Positions 43,593 to 53,741 of a stretch of 64,000 nt of DNA are shown in pieces; position 1 is the first letter of the stretch, and each line of letters begins with the position of its first letter. Location: contig NZ_QGDT01000004.1 in NCBI RefSeq assembly GCF_003149085.1, positions 248,001 to 312,000 on the forward strand, in the 5' to 3' direction. A program made the position numbers and the translations under genes. Source of the stretch: Dyadobacter jejuensis (GTDB lineage: Bacteria > Bacteroidota > Bacteroidia > Cytophagales > Spirosomataceae). The notes beneath the pieces were generated by a model, which worked only from the letters and a program-made list of their open reading frames with translations, was not told where the DNA came from and did not search any database.

Positions 43593-44492
43593 ATGAGGAA
43601 AATTTTAGGGGTACTTTTGTTGGCTCTATCCCTGAGTGAAGTCTCGGCTCAAAGGGAAGTAATGTATGAGCAGTATCTCCAGAATCCCATGGCGATTAAC
43701 CCGGCTTTTACCGGTGCCCGAGGCGATTTTAATATGACGGCCTTATTCCGAAGGAAATGGTTTACGATTCGGAATTCGCCATCTAGCCAGACCTTCGCCG
43801 CCGACGGCCTGACGAGCAATGGGCGTTGGGGTATTGGATTTCAGGCCCTAAACGATCAAACCAGCTATTTTACTACTACGGGCGTTTATGGCTCTGTGGC
43901 CTATCATTTGGACATGTCGGATATTTGGAAGCTTTCCTTAGGAGGGCAAGGGGGGATCAACGTGCTGCCAATCGTAGATATTGGCGCCAGTGGCAACAAC
44001 CGCGCCTTAGGGAGCTTTGGTGTTGGGGCACGATTGTTTTCGAATAATTTTTATCTGGGTATCTCCAAACCTGAGTTGTTAAATCAGAACTTTGGCAACC
44101 AACGGGTGGCATTTTTTTATAGGAGGCCTTTGTACATTAAGGCTGGTGGGAGCTACGACCTGGCTGAGGACCTCCTGTTACTTCCCTACGCCATGGTCGT
44201 TCAGGAAAAGCAATATTCCTTACGGGTCGATTTTGGTGCTAAACTATGGGTTCATGAAAAGATAGGGGTCGGCGCTTCTTACAGGGTGGGAGGAAAATCC
44301 CAGTTTGCAGATCAACCTGTAGATTATCTTCAGCTGTCTGCAGAACTACAGGTCGGCAGGAACGTACGGTTTGGGTATTTTTTTAGTACCCGACAAACCG
44401 AACAAAGCCTGTACAACACCCAAGGGCCACAAGGAATACATGAGTTGATGCTTAAGTTTATACCCTCACCGGTAGGGTTTCAGAAATTTTAA
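43593..44492 (+). CDS. PorP/SprF family type IX secretion protein
   Basis: The 299-residue protein from ATG 43593 has a signal peptide (MRKILGVLLLALSLSEVSAQ). The mature part opens with EVMYEQYLQNPMAINPAFTG, the hallmark of PorP/SprF, and continues as a beta-barrel with GxGxGA-type strands (e.g. FGVGARLFSNNFYLG), ending PSPVGFQKF. PorP/SprF proteins pair with SprB-type or other secreted proteins in the type IX secretion/gliding system. The other Por/Gld components are not in this window. A TTG 30 nt upstream in frame gives a start that would disrupt the signal peptide. Confidence 0.93.
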   Translation: MRKILGVLLLALSLSEVSAQREVMYEQYLQNPMAINPAFTGARGDFNMTALFRRKWFTIRNSPSSQTFAADGLTSNGRWGIGFQALNDQTSYFTTTGVYGSVAYHLDMSDIWKLSLGGQGGINVLPIVDIGASGNNRALGSFGVGARLFSNNFYLGISKPELLNQNFGNQRVAFFYRRPLYIKAGGSYDLAEDLLLLPYAMVVQEKQYSLRVDFGAKLWVHEKIGVGASYRVGGKSQFADQPVDYLQLSAELQVGRNVRFGYFFSTRQTEQSLYNTQGPQGIHELMLKFIPSPVGFQKF

Positions 44493-44540
44493 AGTAAACA
44501 TTAAACGAAAGTTAGTTTTAGGGCGGTAAAATGGAGATTT

Positions 44541-44574
44541 TTTGTTCGTTGTAAGCATAACTCTCTTAACTTTG
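44541..44574 (+). promoter_or_regulatory. Bacteroidota-type promoter of sucAB
   Basis: TTTG at 44541-44544 and TAACTTTG at 44567-44574, separated by 22 bp, fit the -33/-7 consensus (TTTG and TAnnTTTG). It lies 28 bp before the sucA ATG, so the leader is short. Confidence 0.65.
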
Positions 44575-44602
44575 TCGGTCAAAAGCAATAATCACATTTG
44601 TG

Positions 44603-47368
44603 ATGGATAAATACACGTATATAGCAAATTCCGAAGGCGCTTACATTGAGAATTTATATAATTCCTATAAGCAAGATCCCGCTTCTGTAGATGCGGGCTG
44701 GCAGAAATTTTTTGAAGGTTTTGAGTTTTCTCAGAAATTCTCAGACACAGCCACTCTTCCCGTCAATGGCTCTCCAAATGGAGCAGAACCTGCGGGAGGA
44801 GGGAAGGTGGATTCTACCCAAACCAGAAAGGAAATGGAAGTGGTCCATCTCATTCGTGGTTTTAGGTCACGAGGCCATTTGTTGGCGACCACCAACCCCA
44901 TCCAAAAACGTAAAGACCGCAAGCCTCAGTTGGACATTGCAGACTTTAATTTGGAGGAGAAGGACCTGGATACTGTGTTTGAAGCGGGGATAGAGGTCTT
45001 TGGCCGTCCTGCTACTTTAAGAGAAATTGTCGATTCTTTAACTATTATTTATACCAAAAATATTGGTTTCGAGTATTTATACATTCGTGATCGGGAGCAA
45101 AAAGGTTGGTTAAGAAGGAAAATAGAAAAGGAAGCGCTAGATATGAATTTCTCTATAGATGAGAAAAAGCATATCCTTTCAAAGCTTAACGAGGCGGTTG
45201 TTTTCGAAAACTTCTTGCATACCAAATATTTAGGTCAAAAGCGTTTCTCCCTAGAAGGTGGGGAAACGACCATCCCTGCTTTAGATGCCTTGATAAGCAC
45301 TGCCGCAAAAATGGGAGTCGTTGAGGTGATGATTGGGATGGCACACCGTGGACGGTTAAATGTGCTGGCCAATATCATGCAAAAGACCTATGGGCAGATC
45401 TTTAATGAGTTTGAAGGAAACATGCCCGATCAGGTATGGGGTGACGGCGACGTGAAATACCATATGGGTTTCGATAGCCAGGTTACTACTCCCGAAGGTC
45501 ATAAAGTTCATCTTAAGCTGGCCCCTAACCCTTCTCACTTAGAAGCGGTTAATCCCGTTGTCGAAGGGTATATCCGAGCACGTGCTGATGGAATGTACGA
45601 CAGTGATTATGATAGGGTGTTGCCTATTTTGATACATGGTGATGCGGCCGTTGCCGGACAAGGTATCGTTTACGAGGTGACTCAAATGTCGGCTCTTAAG
45701 GGGTACTATACTGGTGGAACCATTCACTTCGTCATTAATAATCAGGTTGGTTTTACCACCGATTTTAGTGACGCCCGGTCGAGTATCTATTGTACCGACA
45801 TAGCGAAGATTGTGGATGCTCCCGTGTTGCACGTTAATGGAGACGATCCCGAAGCCGTGGTATTCTGTATGCGACTGGCTGTAGAGTACCGCCAGAAATT
45901 CAACAAAGACATATTTATCGACATGGTGTGCTACCGCCGCCATGGCCATAATGAAGCCGATGAGCCTAAGTTTACTCAGCCGGTATTATACAAAGCCATC
46001 GATGGGCATCAGAATCCCCGGGAGATTTACCAGAAAACCCTGGCTGAACGTGGAGATGTTGACGCCAAAATTGCCAGTAAAATGGATAAGGAGTTCAAGC
46101 AGTTATTGCAAGAACGCTTGGATATGGTGAAGCAAAAAGCACTACCCTATACTTTACCCAAACTGGAACAGGAGTGGCATACCCTTAGGAAGGCCCAGCC
46201 CGAAGATTTTGAGCTGTCGCCAGAGACAGGGGTGCCCCTAGAGGTGTTAGAAAAAATTGGTAAGGCCCTTACCAAAACCCCTCAAGGCTTTAATCGATTG
46301 AAACAGATCGATAAGCTTTTGAAGGATAGGGATCAGATGATCTTTAAGAAAAAGATGGTCAATTGGGCAACCGCCGAATTGCTCGCTTATGGGTCGATCC
46401 TTACCGAGGGCAATATCGTCCGACTGAGTGGACAGGATGTGCAGAGAGGTACTTTCTCCCATCGGCATGCCGTCTTGAAGGATGTAGAGTCCAATGAAGC
46501 TTATAATAGCTTAAGCCATATTCAGGAGGACCAAGGTCGTTTTATGATCTATAATTCCTTATTGTCGGAATATGGTGTGTTGGGATTTGAATTTGGATAT
46601 TCAATGGCTAACCCCAATGCCCTGGTAATTTGGGAAGCTCAGTTTGGTGACTTTGCTAATGGTACCCAGGTAATTATCGACCAGTTCGTTACTTCTAGCG
46701 AAACCAAATGGGACCGTTGGACAGGCCTGGTGATGCTATTACCTCACGGATATGAAGGCCAGGGACCCGAGCATTCCAATGCCCGACCTGAGCGGTATCT
46801 GCAGCTTTGTGCCAACTATAATTTGATAGTGGCCAATGTTACGACTCCGGCCAACTTTTTCCATCTTCTGCGCAGGCAGCTCCATTTCCCCTTCAGGAAA
46901 CCGTTGGTGGTGATGTCTCCGAAATCGATGTTACGTCATCCCTTGTGCATGTCGTCTATGGATGAATTGGTGAATGGTCGTTTTCAAGAAACGATTGGTG
47001 ACGACTATGCCGATCCGGCCAAGGTAACCAGGGTGTTATTGTGTACTGGGAAGCTACACTATGAGCTATACCAAAAGCAACAAGCCGATAAGCGCGACGA
47101 TGTGGCGATCATACGACTAGAGCAGATGCACCCGTTTCCGCAGAAACAAATAGATGCACATCTTAGTAAATATAAGAATGCTAAGCTGTACTGGGTACAA
47201 GAGGAACCATTCAACATGGGTGGATGGACGTTTATGTTGCGGATGTACGTAGGTCCCGAACCGCTACAGGTAGTAGCTCGGGAATCCAGTGCTTCTCCGT
47301 CGACAGGGTTCTCAAAAATCCATGCCAAAGAGCAGGCAGAAATTATTAGAAAGGCTTTCGAAGCTTAA
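44603..47368 (+). CDS. sucA: 2-oxoglutarate dehydrogenase E1 component
   Basis: This E1 thiamine-diphosphate subunit (921 residues) decarboxylates 2-oxoglutarate in the TCA cycle. N-terminal NSEGAYIENLYNSYKQDP and the insert DKYTYIA are typical. IGMAHRGRLNVLANIM, DVKYHMGFDSQVTT, HGDAAVAGQGIVYE and NGDDPEAVVFCMRL form the ThDP-binding core, and RYHRHGHNE-type sequence (YRRHGHNEADEP) carries the conserved metal-site residues. The C-terminal transketolase-like half has LLPHGYEGQGPEHSNARPE. The likely start is ATG 44603; a GTG just before it is also in frame. sucB follows after 45 bp. Confidence 0.97.
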   Translation: MDKYTYIANSEGAYIENLYNSYKQDPASVDAGWQKFFEGFEFSQKFSDTATLPVNGSPNGAEPAGGGKVDSTQTRKEMEVVHLIRGFRSRGHLLATTNPIQKRKDRKPQLDIADFNLEEKDLDTVFEAGIEVFGRPATLREIVDSLTIIYTKNIGFEYLYIRDREQKGWLRRKIEKEALDMNFSIDEKKHILSKLNEAVVFENFLHTKYLGQKRFSLEGGETTIPALDALISTAAKMGVVEVMIGMAHRGRLNVLANIMQKTYGQIFNEFEGNMPDQVWGDGDVKYHMGFDSQVTTPEGHKVHLKLAPNPSHLEAVNPVVEGYIRARADGMYDSDYDRVLPILIHGDAAVAGQGIVYEVTQMSALKGYYTGGTIHFVINNQVGFTTDFSDARSSIYCTDIAKIVDAPVLHVNGDDPEAVVFCMRLAVEYRQKFNKDIFIDMVCYRRHGHNEADEPKFTQPVLYKAIDGHQNPREIYQKTLAERGDVDAKIASKMDKEFKQLLQERLDMVKQKALPYTLPKLEQEWHTLRKAQPEDFELSPETGVPLEVLEKIGKALTKTPQGFNRLKQIDKLLKDRDQMIFKKKMVNWATAELLAYGSILTEGNIVRLSGQDVQRGTFSHRHAVLKDVESNEAYNSLSHIQEDQGRFMIYNSLLSEYGVLGFEFGYSMANPNALVIWEAQFGDFANGTQVIIDQFVTSSETKWDRWTGLVMLLPHGYEGQGPEHSNARPERYLQLCANYNLIVANVTTPANFFHLLRRQLHFPFRKPLVVMSPKSMLRHPLCMSSMDELVNGRFQETIGDDYADPAKVTRVLLCTGKLHYELYQKQQADKRDDVAIIRLEQMHPFPQKQIDAHLSKYKNAKLYWVQEEPFNMGGWTFMLRMYVGPEPLQVVARESSASPSTGFSKIHAKEQAEIIRKAFEA

Positions 47369-47413
47369 TTTATATATTTAGGACACTTACTACGATAACG
47401 AGATCGCGTAAAA

Positions 47414-48943
47414 ATGGCTGAAATTGAAATAAAAGTACCGCCCGTTGGCGAGTCTATTACTGAGGTAACCATAGGAAATTGGTTCAAGAACGACGGTGAT
47501 TTTGTGAAGTTGGATGAGGTGATTTGTGGCTTGGATTCTGACAAGGCTACTTTTGAACTTACCGCTGAAGCGGAAGGTATATTGCATATAAAAGCACAAG
47601 AGGGCGATACCCTTGGCATTGGTGAACTGATAGCCACGATCGACAAATCGGGTGAATCGGCGGAACCCGCCAAAGAGGCTGCTCCAAGTGCAGAGACTCA
47701 GCCTGCTGCGTCAGCTGCCGCTGCTCCCGCTGAAGTTAAATCCATCGAAATGAAAGTTCCGGCCGTTGGTGAATCTATCACTGAGGTGACCATAGCTTCC
47801 TGGAACAAAAAAGATGGAGACCAAGTGGAGGTCGATGAAATATTATGTGAGTTAGAGTCCGACAAAGCGACCTTTGAGTTGCCATCCGAGGCTTCTGGAG
47901 TCCTACGAATTGTGGGCAACGAAGGAGATACCCTCGAAATAGGGGCGGTTATCTGCGTGATAGAGCAAGGTGCCGGCGGTGCCGTTGCGGCTTCTAAAGC
48001 CGAAGCTCCAGCGGGTGGCCAGTCTGCGCCTGCGGCCGACAAGGGCTTCTCTGATAAGCATACATCGCCCGTTGCTGCCAAAATTTTGGCTGAAAAGGGG
48101 ATCGATCCTAAAGACGTTAATGGTTCAGGACCAGGTGGAAGAGTGACGAAGGAAGATGCCCTGAAGGCTGGAAGTAAGCCTGCACCGGCGGCTCCCGCAC
48201 CTAAGGCAGCTCCTGCTCCTGCCCCTAAGGCTGTTGCGGGTGAGCGTGGCCAACGTCGCGAAAAAATGTCGTCGCTTCGGAAAACGATTGCACGTCGTCT
48301 CGTGGCTGTGAAGAGCGAAACCGCCATGCTTACCACCTTTAACGAGGTGGACATGAAGCCTGTGATGGACATGAGAGGCAAGTTCAAAGAGAAATTCAAA
48401 GAGAAACACGAAGTCGGCCTAGGGTTTATGTCCTTCTTTGTAAAGGCAGTTTCTGTAGCCTTGCAAGACTTCCCGGTCATCAATGCCTACATGGATGGTG
48501 ATGAGTTGATATACAACGATTTTGCAGATATTTCAGTGGCAGTCTCTACGCCTCGAGGGTTGGTCGTTCCGGTGATTAGGAATGCTGAAACTCTATCCTT
48601 TGCGGGAATAGAGAAGGAAATTGTTCGCCTTGCAGTACGTGCGCGAGATGGTAAATTGGGCTTAGACGAAATGTCGGGTGGTACCTTCACCATTACCAAT
48701 GGTGGTACGTTTGGCTCTATGTTGTCAACCCCTATTATCAACGCCCCTCAATCGGCTATTTTGGGCATGCACAATATTGTGGAGCGTGCCGTGGTCGTGA
48801 ATGGAGAGATAGTAGTTCGACCTATTATGTATCTGGCCTTGTCTTATGACCACCGTATCATCGATGGTAAAGATTCGGTTAGCTTCCTGGTACGAGTGAA
48901 GCAACTGCTCGAAGATCCAATGCGTTTATTATTGGATATGTAA
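47414..48943 (+). CDS. sucB: Dihydrolipoyl succinyltransferase (E2) with two lipoyl domains
   Basis: SucB/OdhB transfers the succinyl group to CoA in the 2-oxoglutarate dehydrogenase complex. The 509-residue protein has two lipoyl domains in tandem: lipoyl lysine 44 in DSDKATFEL and lysine 151 in [10 protein letters not shown], with an Ala/Pro-rich linker after each. A peripheral subunit-binding domain follows ([19 protein letters not shown], about 215-245). The catalytic domain ends in SYDHRIIDG (His480, Asp484). A single lipoyl domain is usual for this E2, so two are notable. It is in an operon with sucA and is followed by a terminator. E3 is not in the window. Confidence 0.96.
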   Translation: MAEIEIKVPPVGESITEVTIGNWFKNDGDFVKLDEVICGLDSDKATFELTAEAEGILHIKAQEGDTLGIGELIATIDKSGESAEPAKEAAPSAETQPAASAAAAPAEVKSIEMKVPAVGESITEVTIASWNKKDGDQVEVDEILCELESDKATFELPSEASGVLRIVGNEGDTLEIGAVICVIEQGAGGAVAASKAEAPAGGQSAPAADKGFSDKHTSPVAAKILAEKGIDPKDVNGSGPGGRVTKEDALKAGSKPAPAAPAPKAAPAPAPKAVAGERGQRREKMSSLRKTIARRLVAVKSETAMLTTFNEVDMKPVMDMRGKFKEKFKEKHEVGLGFMSFFVKAVSVALQDFPVINAYMDGDELIYNDFADISVAVSTPRGLVVPVIRNAETLSFAGIEKEIVRLAVRARDGKLGLDEMSGGTFTITNGGTFGSMLSTPIINAPQSAILGMHNIVERAVVVNGEIVVRPIMYLALSYDHRIIDGKDSVSFLVRVKQLLEDPMRLLLDM

Positions 48944-48954
48944 GAATTATAAAG

Positions 48955-48985
48955 GAGGCTGTCCCAAAAGGGCAGCCTCTCTTTT
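48955..48985 (+). terminator. Terminator after sucB
   Basis: GAGGCTGTCCC (48955-48965) pairs with GGGCAGCCTC (48970-48979), with one bulged base and a 4-nt AAAA loop, followed by TCTTTT. It lies 11 bp after the sucB stop. Confidence 0.85.
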
Positions 48986-49007
48986 CAATAGGACCGCTAG
49001 TAAACTC

Positions 49008-49334
49008 CTATTTTAGTTTGTCATTCTCCTTATGGCGGTCCTTGTCTCGGGCCGTTTTTTTTGCCATGTTTTTTTCGAAAGCCTCGGTGAGGTCTATCCC
49101 CGTTTGGTTGGCTAGGCAGATTAATACCCATAATACATCCGCCATTTCGTCCCCTAAGTCTTTGGCCAGATCCGTTTTTTTGAAGGACTGATCTCCATAG
49201 GTTCTCGACATAATACGGGCTAGCTCACCCACTTCTTCAGTAAGGATGGCCATATTAGTAAGCTCTGAAAAGTAGCGAACCCCATATTTTTTTATCCAGT
49301 CGTCCACATCCGACTGCGCTTGTTGAATGGTCAT
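49008..49334 (-). CDS. MazG-like nucleotide pyrophosphohydrolase
   Basis: The 108-residue helical protein has the MazG metal-binding pattern: EEVGELARIM in the first helix pair and DLGDEMADVLWVLIC in the second (ExxE and ExxD). This family hydrolyses nucleoside triphosphates to monophosphates and diphosphate, usually to clean up non-standard dNTPs. The short single-domain length fits the MazG-like branch. It follows dtd by 9 bp, so the two are co-transcribed, and converges with sucB. Confidence 0.92.
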   Translation of the reverse strand: MTIQQAQSDVDDWIKKYGVRYFSELTNMAILTEEVGELARIMSRTYGDQSFKKTDLAKDLGDEMADVLWVLICLANQTGIDLTEAFEKNMAKKTARDKDRHKENDKLK

Positions 49335-49343
49335 GGTTTATAT

Positions 49344-49796
49344 TTAAATTTTGTTTTTGGAATCAATATGTATGGTCACGGGACCGTCATTAAGCAGTGA
49401 CACTTGCATGTCGGCGCCAAACTGACCACAGGCAATGGGTTTTCCTAGTTCCTGGCTCAATTGCCTTTTCATACTTTCATAGAGGGGGATGGCCACTTCG
49501 GGCCGCGCGGCCTCGGTAAAAGAAGGCCTATTGCCTTTTTTGGTACTGGCATGTAGGGTAAACTGGCTGATCAGAAGGATCTCACCCGCTATAGAGGCCA
49601 GGTTCAAATTCATTTTTCCTTCTGGATCATTAAAAATACGCAAGCCGATAATCTTTCTACTGAGCCATTCTACATCTTCTTGGCTATCGGCTTGGCTTAC
49701 TCCTAGGAGTATTAATAAGCCATGACCTATCTGACTCTCTACTTTACCGTCGATGCTCACCGAAGCGTGGCGCACCCGTTGGATCAATGCAATCAT
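49344..49796 (-). CDS. dtd: D-aminoacyl-tRNA deacylase
   Basis: Dtd removes D-amino acids (and glycine mischarged on tRNA-Ala) from tRNA, a translation quality-control step. The 150-residue protein has the two active-site signatures, LISQFTLHA (SQFTL) and DGPVTI (GPVT), plus GNRPSFTEAARPE. The length is standard. Its gene precedes the MazG-like gene by 9 bp; a joint house-cleaning operon is plausible. Confidence 0.97.
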   Translation of the reverse strand: MIALIQRVRHASVSIDGKVESQIGHGLLILLGVSQADSQEDVEWLSRKIIGLRIFNDPEGKMNLNLASIAGEILLISQFTLHASTKKGNRPSFTEAARPEVAIPLYESMKRQLSQELGKPIACGQFGADMQVSLLNDGPVTIHIDSKNKI

Positions 49797-49991
49797 ATTT
49801 AAAGGCTATTCTTTGAGTTTTAGACAAATCTAAGAAAACCACGGAGCAGGGGAACACCTGAATGCATTTTTTTGATTGAAGTAGGGTTTCCTATCCTTGC
49901 AGACCCTCCACTATAGGGCTCGCTGCCTGATCCCGGAATTGTAGTATATTGCATCGTGTTACTGATGCAACATCGAATAACTCCTTTAGTG

Positions 49992-51416
49992 ATGACAGAC
50001 GAACAAATTTCTGTGTTTGATATTTTTAAAATTGGTGTTGGACCCTCCAGTTCCCATACATTGGGGCCATGGCGTGCCGCCCAAAAGTTTCTGGAGGAGT
50101 TGGAGCACCTGCACGGGTTAGCTCGAGTGAAGGCGTTGCAGGTGCACTTATATGGATCCTTAGCCAAGACGGGCATTGGACATGGTACCGACAAGGCCCT
50201 GGTGCTCGGATTGGCCGGGTATGATCCCATAAGCATAGACTGTAATGCCATTACCGGTATTCTCTCGGATATTGCGCAGCAGGGTGAGATAAGCCTTTTA
50301 GGCCTACATCCTATTCCTTTTACCATCAAAAAAGATATCTTATTCCTTTATAAAGAATCGCTGGCTTTTCATCCGAATGCCCTCCGCTTTAAGGTGGAGT
50401 TAGTCGATGGGCTTACGATTGAAAAGGTATATTATTCGGTAGGCGGTGGTTTTGTTATTCAGGAGCACGAAGAGATTATTACCACGCCCGATCATCCTCT
50501 TCCTTTTAAGGTTAATAAAGGGGACGATCTGTTGGAAGGTTGTCGGGAGTCCAATTTGTCGATTTGGGAATTGGTATTGGCCAATGAGCTTACTTGGCGG
50601 TCGGAAAGTGAAGTGAGGGAGGGATTATTGCATATTTGGCAGATCATGGCCGAAAGTATCTATTCGGGCTGTCAGCGAAAAGGAATTCTGCCTGGGGGCT
50701 TAAAGGTAACGAGGAGAGCCGCTGCGTTGAGTGCCAAGTTGTTGGGTACGAGCGAACCCTTGCCTTATGACGATTGGGTAAAAGCCATTCGGCGGCAGGG
50801 TACAGGGTTTAAGTATACCCTCGATTGGGTTAGTTGCTTTGCCTTGGCCGTAAACGAAGAAAACGCCTCTTTTAGTAGGGTGGTAACGGCTCCAACCAAT
50901 GGTGCGGCGGGGGTTATTCCTGCGGTACTGCAGTATTATTTACTATTTTGTGATGGTGATGAGGAATCGATCGTTCGGTTTTTGCTCGTTGCGGGTGAGA
51001 TTGGCAGTATTTTTAAAAAAGGAGCCACCATATCGGCGGCCATGGGTGGCTGCCAAGCCGAAATCGGCGTGTCCTCGGCCATGGCGGCGTCAGGGTTGAC
51101 GCAGGTGCTGGGAGGCTCTGTAGAGCAATGTATGATGGCTGCCGAGATAGCCATGGAACATCATCTGGGGCTTACTTGTGACCCCATTGGAGGCTTAGTC
51201 CAAATCCCTTGTATAGAACGCAACACCATGGGAGCTATAAAGGCTATTACTGCCAGCCAATTGGCGCTGCAAAGTGAGCCTGGGGCGGCGAAAGTCTCCC
51301 TCGACATTGTGGTACAAACGATGTGGGAAACGGCCCAGGACATGAGTAATCGGTATAAGGAAACTTCGGAAGGGGGATTAGCCCTCCGAATTCCAATTAG
51401 TCTTAGCGATTGCTAA
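49992..51416 (+). CDS. sdaA: L-serine ammonia-lyase (iron-sulfur type)
   Basis: The enzyme converts L-serine to pyruvate and ammonia using a [4Fe-4S] cluster. From the ATG at 49992 the protein starts [23 protein letters not shown], the conserved opening of SdaA's beta domain. The C-terminal alpha domain contains [36 protein letters not shown] and [16 protein letters not shown] with cluster cysteines. Both domains are fused, as in the single-chain enzyme, and the 474-residue length is normal. A GTG 36 nt upstream is in frame but lies before the family start. It is transcribed alone. Confidence 0.96.
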   Translation: MTDEQISVFDIFKIGVGPSSSHTLGPWRAAQKFLEELEHLHGLARVKALQVHLYGSLAKTGIGHGTDKALVLGLAGYDPISIDCNAITGILSDIAQQGEISLLGLHPIPFTIKKDILFLYKESLAFHPNALRFKVELVDGLTIEKVYYSVGGGFVIQEHEEIITTPDHPLPFKVNKGDDLLEGCRESNLSIWELVLANELTWRSESEVREGLLHIWQIMAESIYSGCQRKGILPGGLKVTRRAAALSAKLLGTSEPLPYDDWVKAIRRQGTGFKYTLDWVSCFALAVNEENASFSRVVTAPTNGAAGVIPAVLQYYLLFCDGDEESIVRFLLVAGEIGSIFKKGATISAAMGGCQAEIGVSSAMAASGLTQVLGGSVEQCMMAAEIAMEHHLGLTCDPIGGLVQIPCIERNTMGAIKAITASQLALQSEPGAAKVSLDIVVQTMWETAQDMSNRYKETSEGGLALRIPISLSDC

Positions 51417-51457
51417 TAGTCCGATACCCATCCCTTCAACGATGGATACGTCTACTA

Positions 51458-52810
51458 CTACAGTTGCAATAGTACATGGGCAATCCCAAAGTAAACTCCA
51501 TAGCCTATCAGGTCGTTGGCGGTGGTTATAAATGGACCCGATGCTACCGCCGGGTTAATGCCTACTTTGTTTAAAAAAATAGGCGTAATAGTTCCCATAA
51601 AGGAGGCCAGAAATACCACGGATAAAAGGGCTGTAGACACTACGATAGCCAGTTTTATTTCGTTTCCTATCAGCAGGTTAAAGCCGAAAACGATACAACT
51701 TATAATAATACCATTGATAAAGGCCACAGCAAACATCCTAATAAGCCGTTGGGTAAGGGAGTCGTCCATCCCTGACTTTTCGGCGAGGCTTTGCAGGATG
51801 ATCGAGGAGGTTTGGATGCCCACATTCCCGCCCGTCGACCCAATGATGGGAATAAAAGCGGCCATAGCCGGGACCATTTTGAGGTCTCCTTCGAAGAAGC
51901 TGATAAATTTGGCAGCCAATATTCCGCCCATCATACCCACTAACAGCCATGGAAGGCGAGCCTTGGTTTGCTCCCATATGGTATCGTCTACTTCCACTTC
52001 GCCAGTGATACCCGCCATGGCCATGGTTCCAGAGCTGGCTTGTTCGGTAATGAAATCGACGACGTCATCGATGGTGATACGGCCCAATAATTTGCCCTGG
52101 ACGTTTACGACCGGCAAGGCATCTAAGTCGTAGCGCTGCATCAGTTCGGCTACTTCTTCGGCAGGCCTGTAGGTTTCTACATAAATGACGTCCTTTTCAT
52201 ATAAGCTTTCGATTTTGGTGTTTTTATGGGCCAATACTATCTTCTTGAGTGATAATGTGCCCAGTAGCTTGCCATAATCGTCGACCACATATACGGTATA
52301 CACCCTGCCCACATCCTCGGCCTGCTGGCGAAGCTCCTCAATGGTTTCGTTAACATTCCAATTTACATTGGCTTTAACAAGCTCTTTTTGCATTAAACCA
52401 CCAGCTACATCTTCATCGTAATGTAGCAGATCGAGTATAAATCGGGCCTGTTCCCGATCTTCTAATAGTGCGATCACCTCTTCTCTGATCCGAATAGGTT
52501 GCTCGTTGAGCAAATCTACCGCATCGTCAGAGTCAAAAACGTTGACATAACGGGAGATTTCTTCGGAGGTAAAATGCTTTAAGAATTCCTTTCTATCATT
52601 CGGATCGAGGTCAGCGAGAATCTCTGCCGCCGGTTGGGTGTCCAGCTGAGTGATCAGGTATTTTGCAGGCTCCGTTTCTAGTTCTATAAGCAGCTGGGTG
52701 ATATCGGCCGGATACCAGTCCTCCAGTTCAGCACGTATAGCATCCCGGTTTTTGAGTTCAATTAGTTCTTCTATATGTTCTACATATTCTTTGGTTAGTT
52801 CGAAATTCAT
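51458..52810 (-). CDS. mgtE: Magnesium transporter MgtE
   Basis: MgtE is a Mg2+ channel regulated by its cytosolic domain. The 450-residue protein has an N domain (HEAT-like, about 1-130), a CBS pair (about 135-260, with DVIYVETYRPAEEV and RITIDDVVDFITE), and a C-terminal membrane domain with about five helices. Conserved pore-region residues are seen in FIPIIGSTGGNVGIQTSS and VFLASFMGT, and NPAVASGPFITTANDLIGY closes the domain. It follows rsmA by 39 bp, and the two are likely co-transcribed. Confidence 0.96.
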   Translation of the reverse strand: MNFELTKEYVEHIEELIELKNRDAIRAELEDWYPADITQLLIELETEPAKYLITQLDTQPAAEILADLDPNDRKEFLKHFTSEEISRYVNVFDSDDAVDLLNEQPIRIREEVIALLEDREQARFILDLLHYDEDVAGGLMQKELVKANVNWNVNETIEELRQQAEDVGRVYTVYVVDDYGKLLGTLSLKKIVLAHKNTKIESLYEKDVIYVETYRPAEEVAELMQRYDLDALPVVNVQGKLLGRITIDDVVDFITEQASSGTMAMAGITGEVEVDDTIWEQTKARLPWLLVGMMGGILAAKFISFFEGDLKMVPAMAAFIPIIGSTGGNVGIQTSSIILQSLAEKSGMDDSLTQRLIRMFAVAFINGIIISCIVFGFNLLIGNEIKLAIVVSTALLSVVFLASFMGTITPIFLNKVGINPAVASGPFITTANDLIGYGVYFGIAHVLLQL

Positions 52811-52849
52811 ATTGAATAGCGTTAGGCGTGTTGAGTCTTATGGGGGTGT

Positions 52850-53662
52850 TTAGGGGACGTCGGTTTTCATAGCCTGGTCGACCATCTGGGTAAGTGTAAT
52901 AAAATCCTGTACCGAAAGACGCTCCGCTCTCAGGGTGAGCAAGGGATCGTCGGGCAGGTCTACCAATGGCTTTAGTGCGTTTTTAAGGGTCTTACGTCTC
53001 TGGTTAAAGGCCGTTTTAACTACCGTAAAAAAGAGCTTCTCGTCACAGTCGAGTTGCTGGGTGGTGTTGCGTCTTAGCCTGATCACCCCCGACTGCACCT
53101 TAGGAGGAGGGTCGAAAGCCCCTGGGGGAACCGATACCAGGTAGTCGATGTCGTAAAAGGCTTGGAGCAGTACACTCAAAATACCATAGTCCTTATTGCC
53201 CGGGCCAGAAGCGATACGGACGGCAACTTCCTTTTGAAGCATACACACGATCTCGGGGATTTGGTCCTTGATCTGAAGGGCCCTAAAAAATATTTGTGAA
53301 GAAATATTATAAGGAAGATTCCCTATGATGGCAAAGGGCTCTGGTAATACCTCCGATGTGTCGTATTTAAGAAAATCGCCCTCCAATATTCTAGGCGTAA
53401 GCTCGGGATGGTGTAGTTTTAAATACGCCACGGAGTCCCGGTCAATTTCTATTACATAAGTCTGATAAGCATCCTTTTCAAGTAATAATTTGGTGAGTAC
53501 TCCCATCCCAGGGCCTATTTCTAGTACCTGTTTATAGCCCATATGGCTCGTTAGCCCATCCACAATCTGCTGGGCGATATGATTATCTTTTAGAAAATGT
53601 TGGCCTAAATGCTTCTTGGCTCTAACTTTCCCGTCGTTCTGTTTTTTATAATTCGTTTTCAC
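52850..53662 (-). CDS. rsmA: 16S rRNA (adenine1518-N6/adenine1519-N6)-dimethyltransferase
   Basis: RsmA (KsgA) dimethylates two adenines near the 3' end of 16S rRNA during 30S assembly. The 270-residue protein has [11 protein letters not shown] near the start, the SAM-binding loop [16 protein letters not shown], the NLPYNIS catalytic motif and [12 protein letters not shown] toward the C terminus. The start is probably GTG at 53662, since no ATG lies in the first residues before HLGQHFL. The gene leads an operon with mgtE and is divergent from the hybrid sensor kinase gene. Confidence 0.96.
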   Translation of the reverse strand: MKTNYKKQNDGKVRAKKHLGQHFLKDNHIAQQIVDGLTSHMGYKQVLEIGPGMGVLTKLLLEKDAYQTYVIEIDRDSVAYLKLHHPELTPRILEGDFLKYDTSEVLPEPFAIIGNLPYNISSQIFFRALQIKDQIPEIVCMLQKEVAVRIASGPGNKDYGILSVLLQAFYDIDYLVSVPPGAFDPPPKVQSGVIRLRRNTTQQLDCDEKLFFTVVKTAFNQRRKTLKNALKPLVDLPDDPLLTLRAERLSVQDFITLTQMVDQAMKTDVP

Positions 53663-53741
53663 AATTCAAAATTAAGGCTTAATTCGTAGATTTAGCGAAT
53701 TATGAAATGAAGTACCTGTAAAATCTGAATGCGCGGAACTT

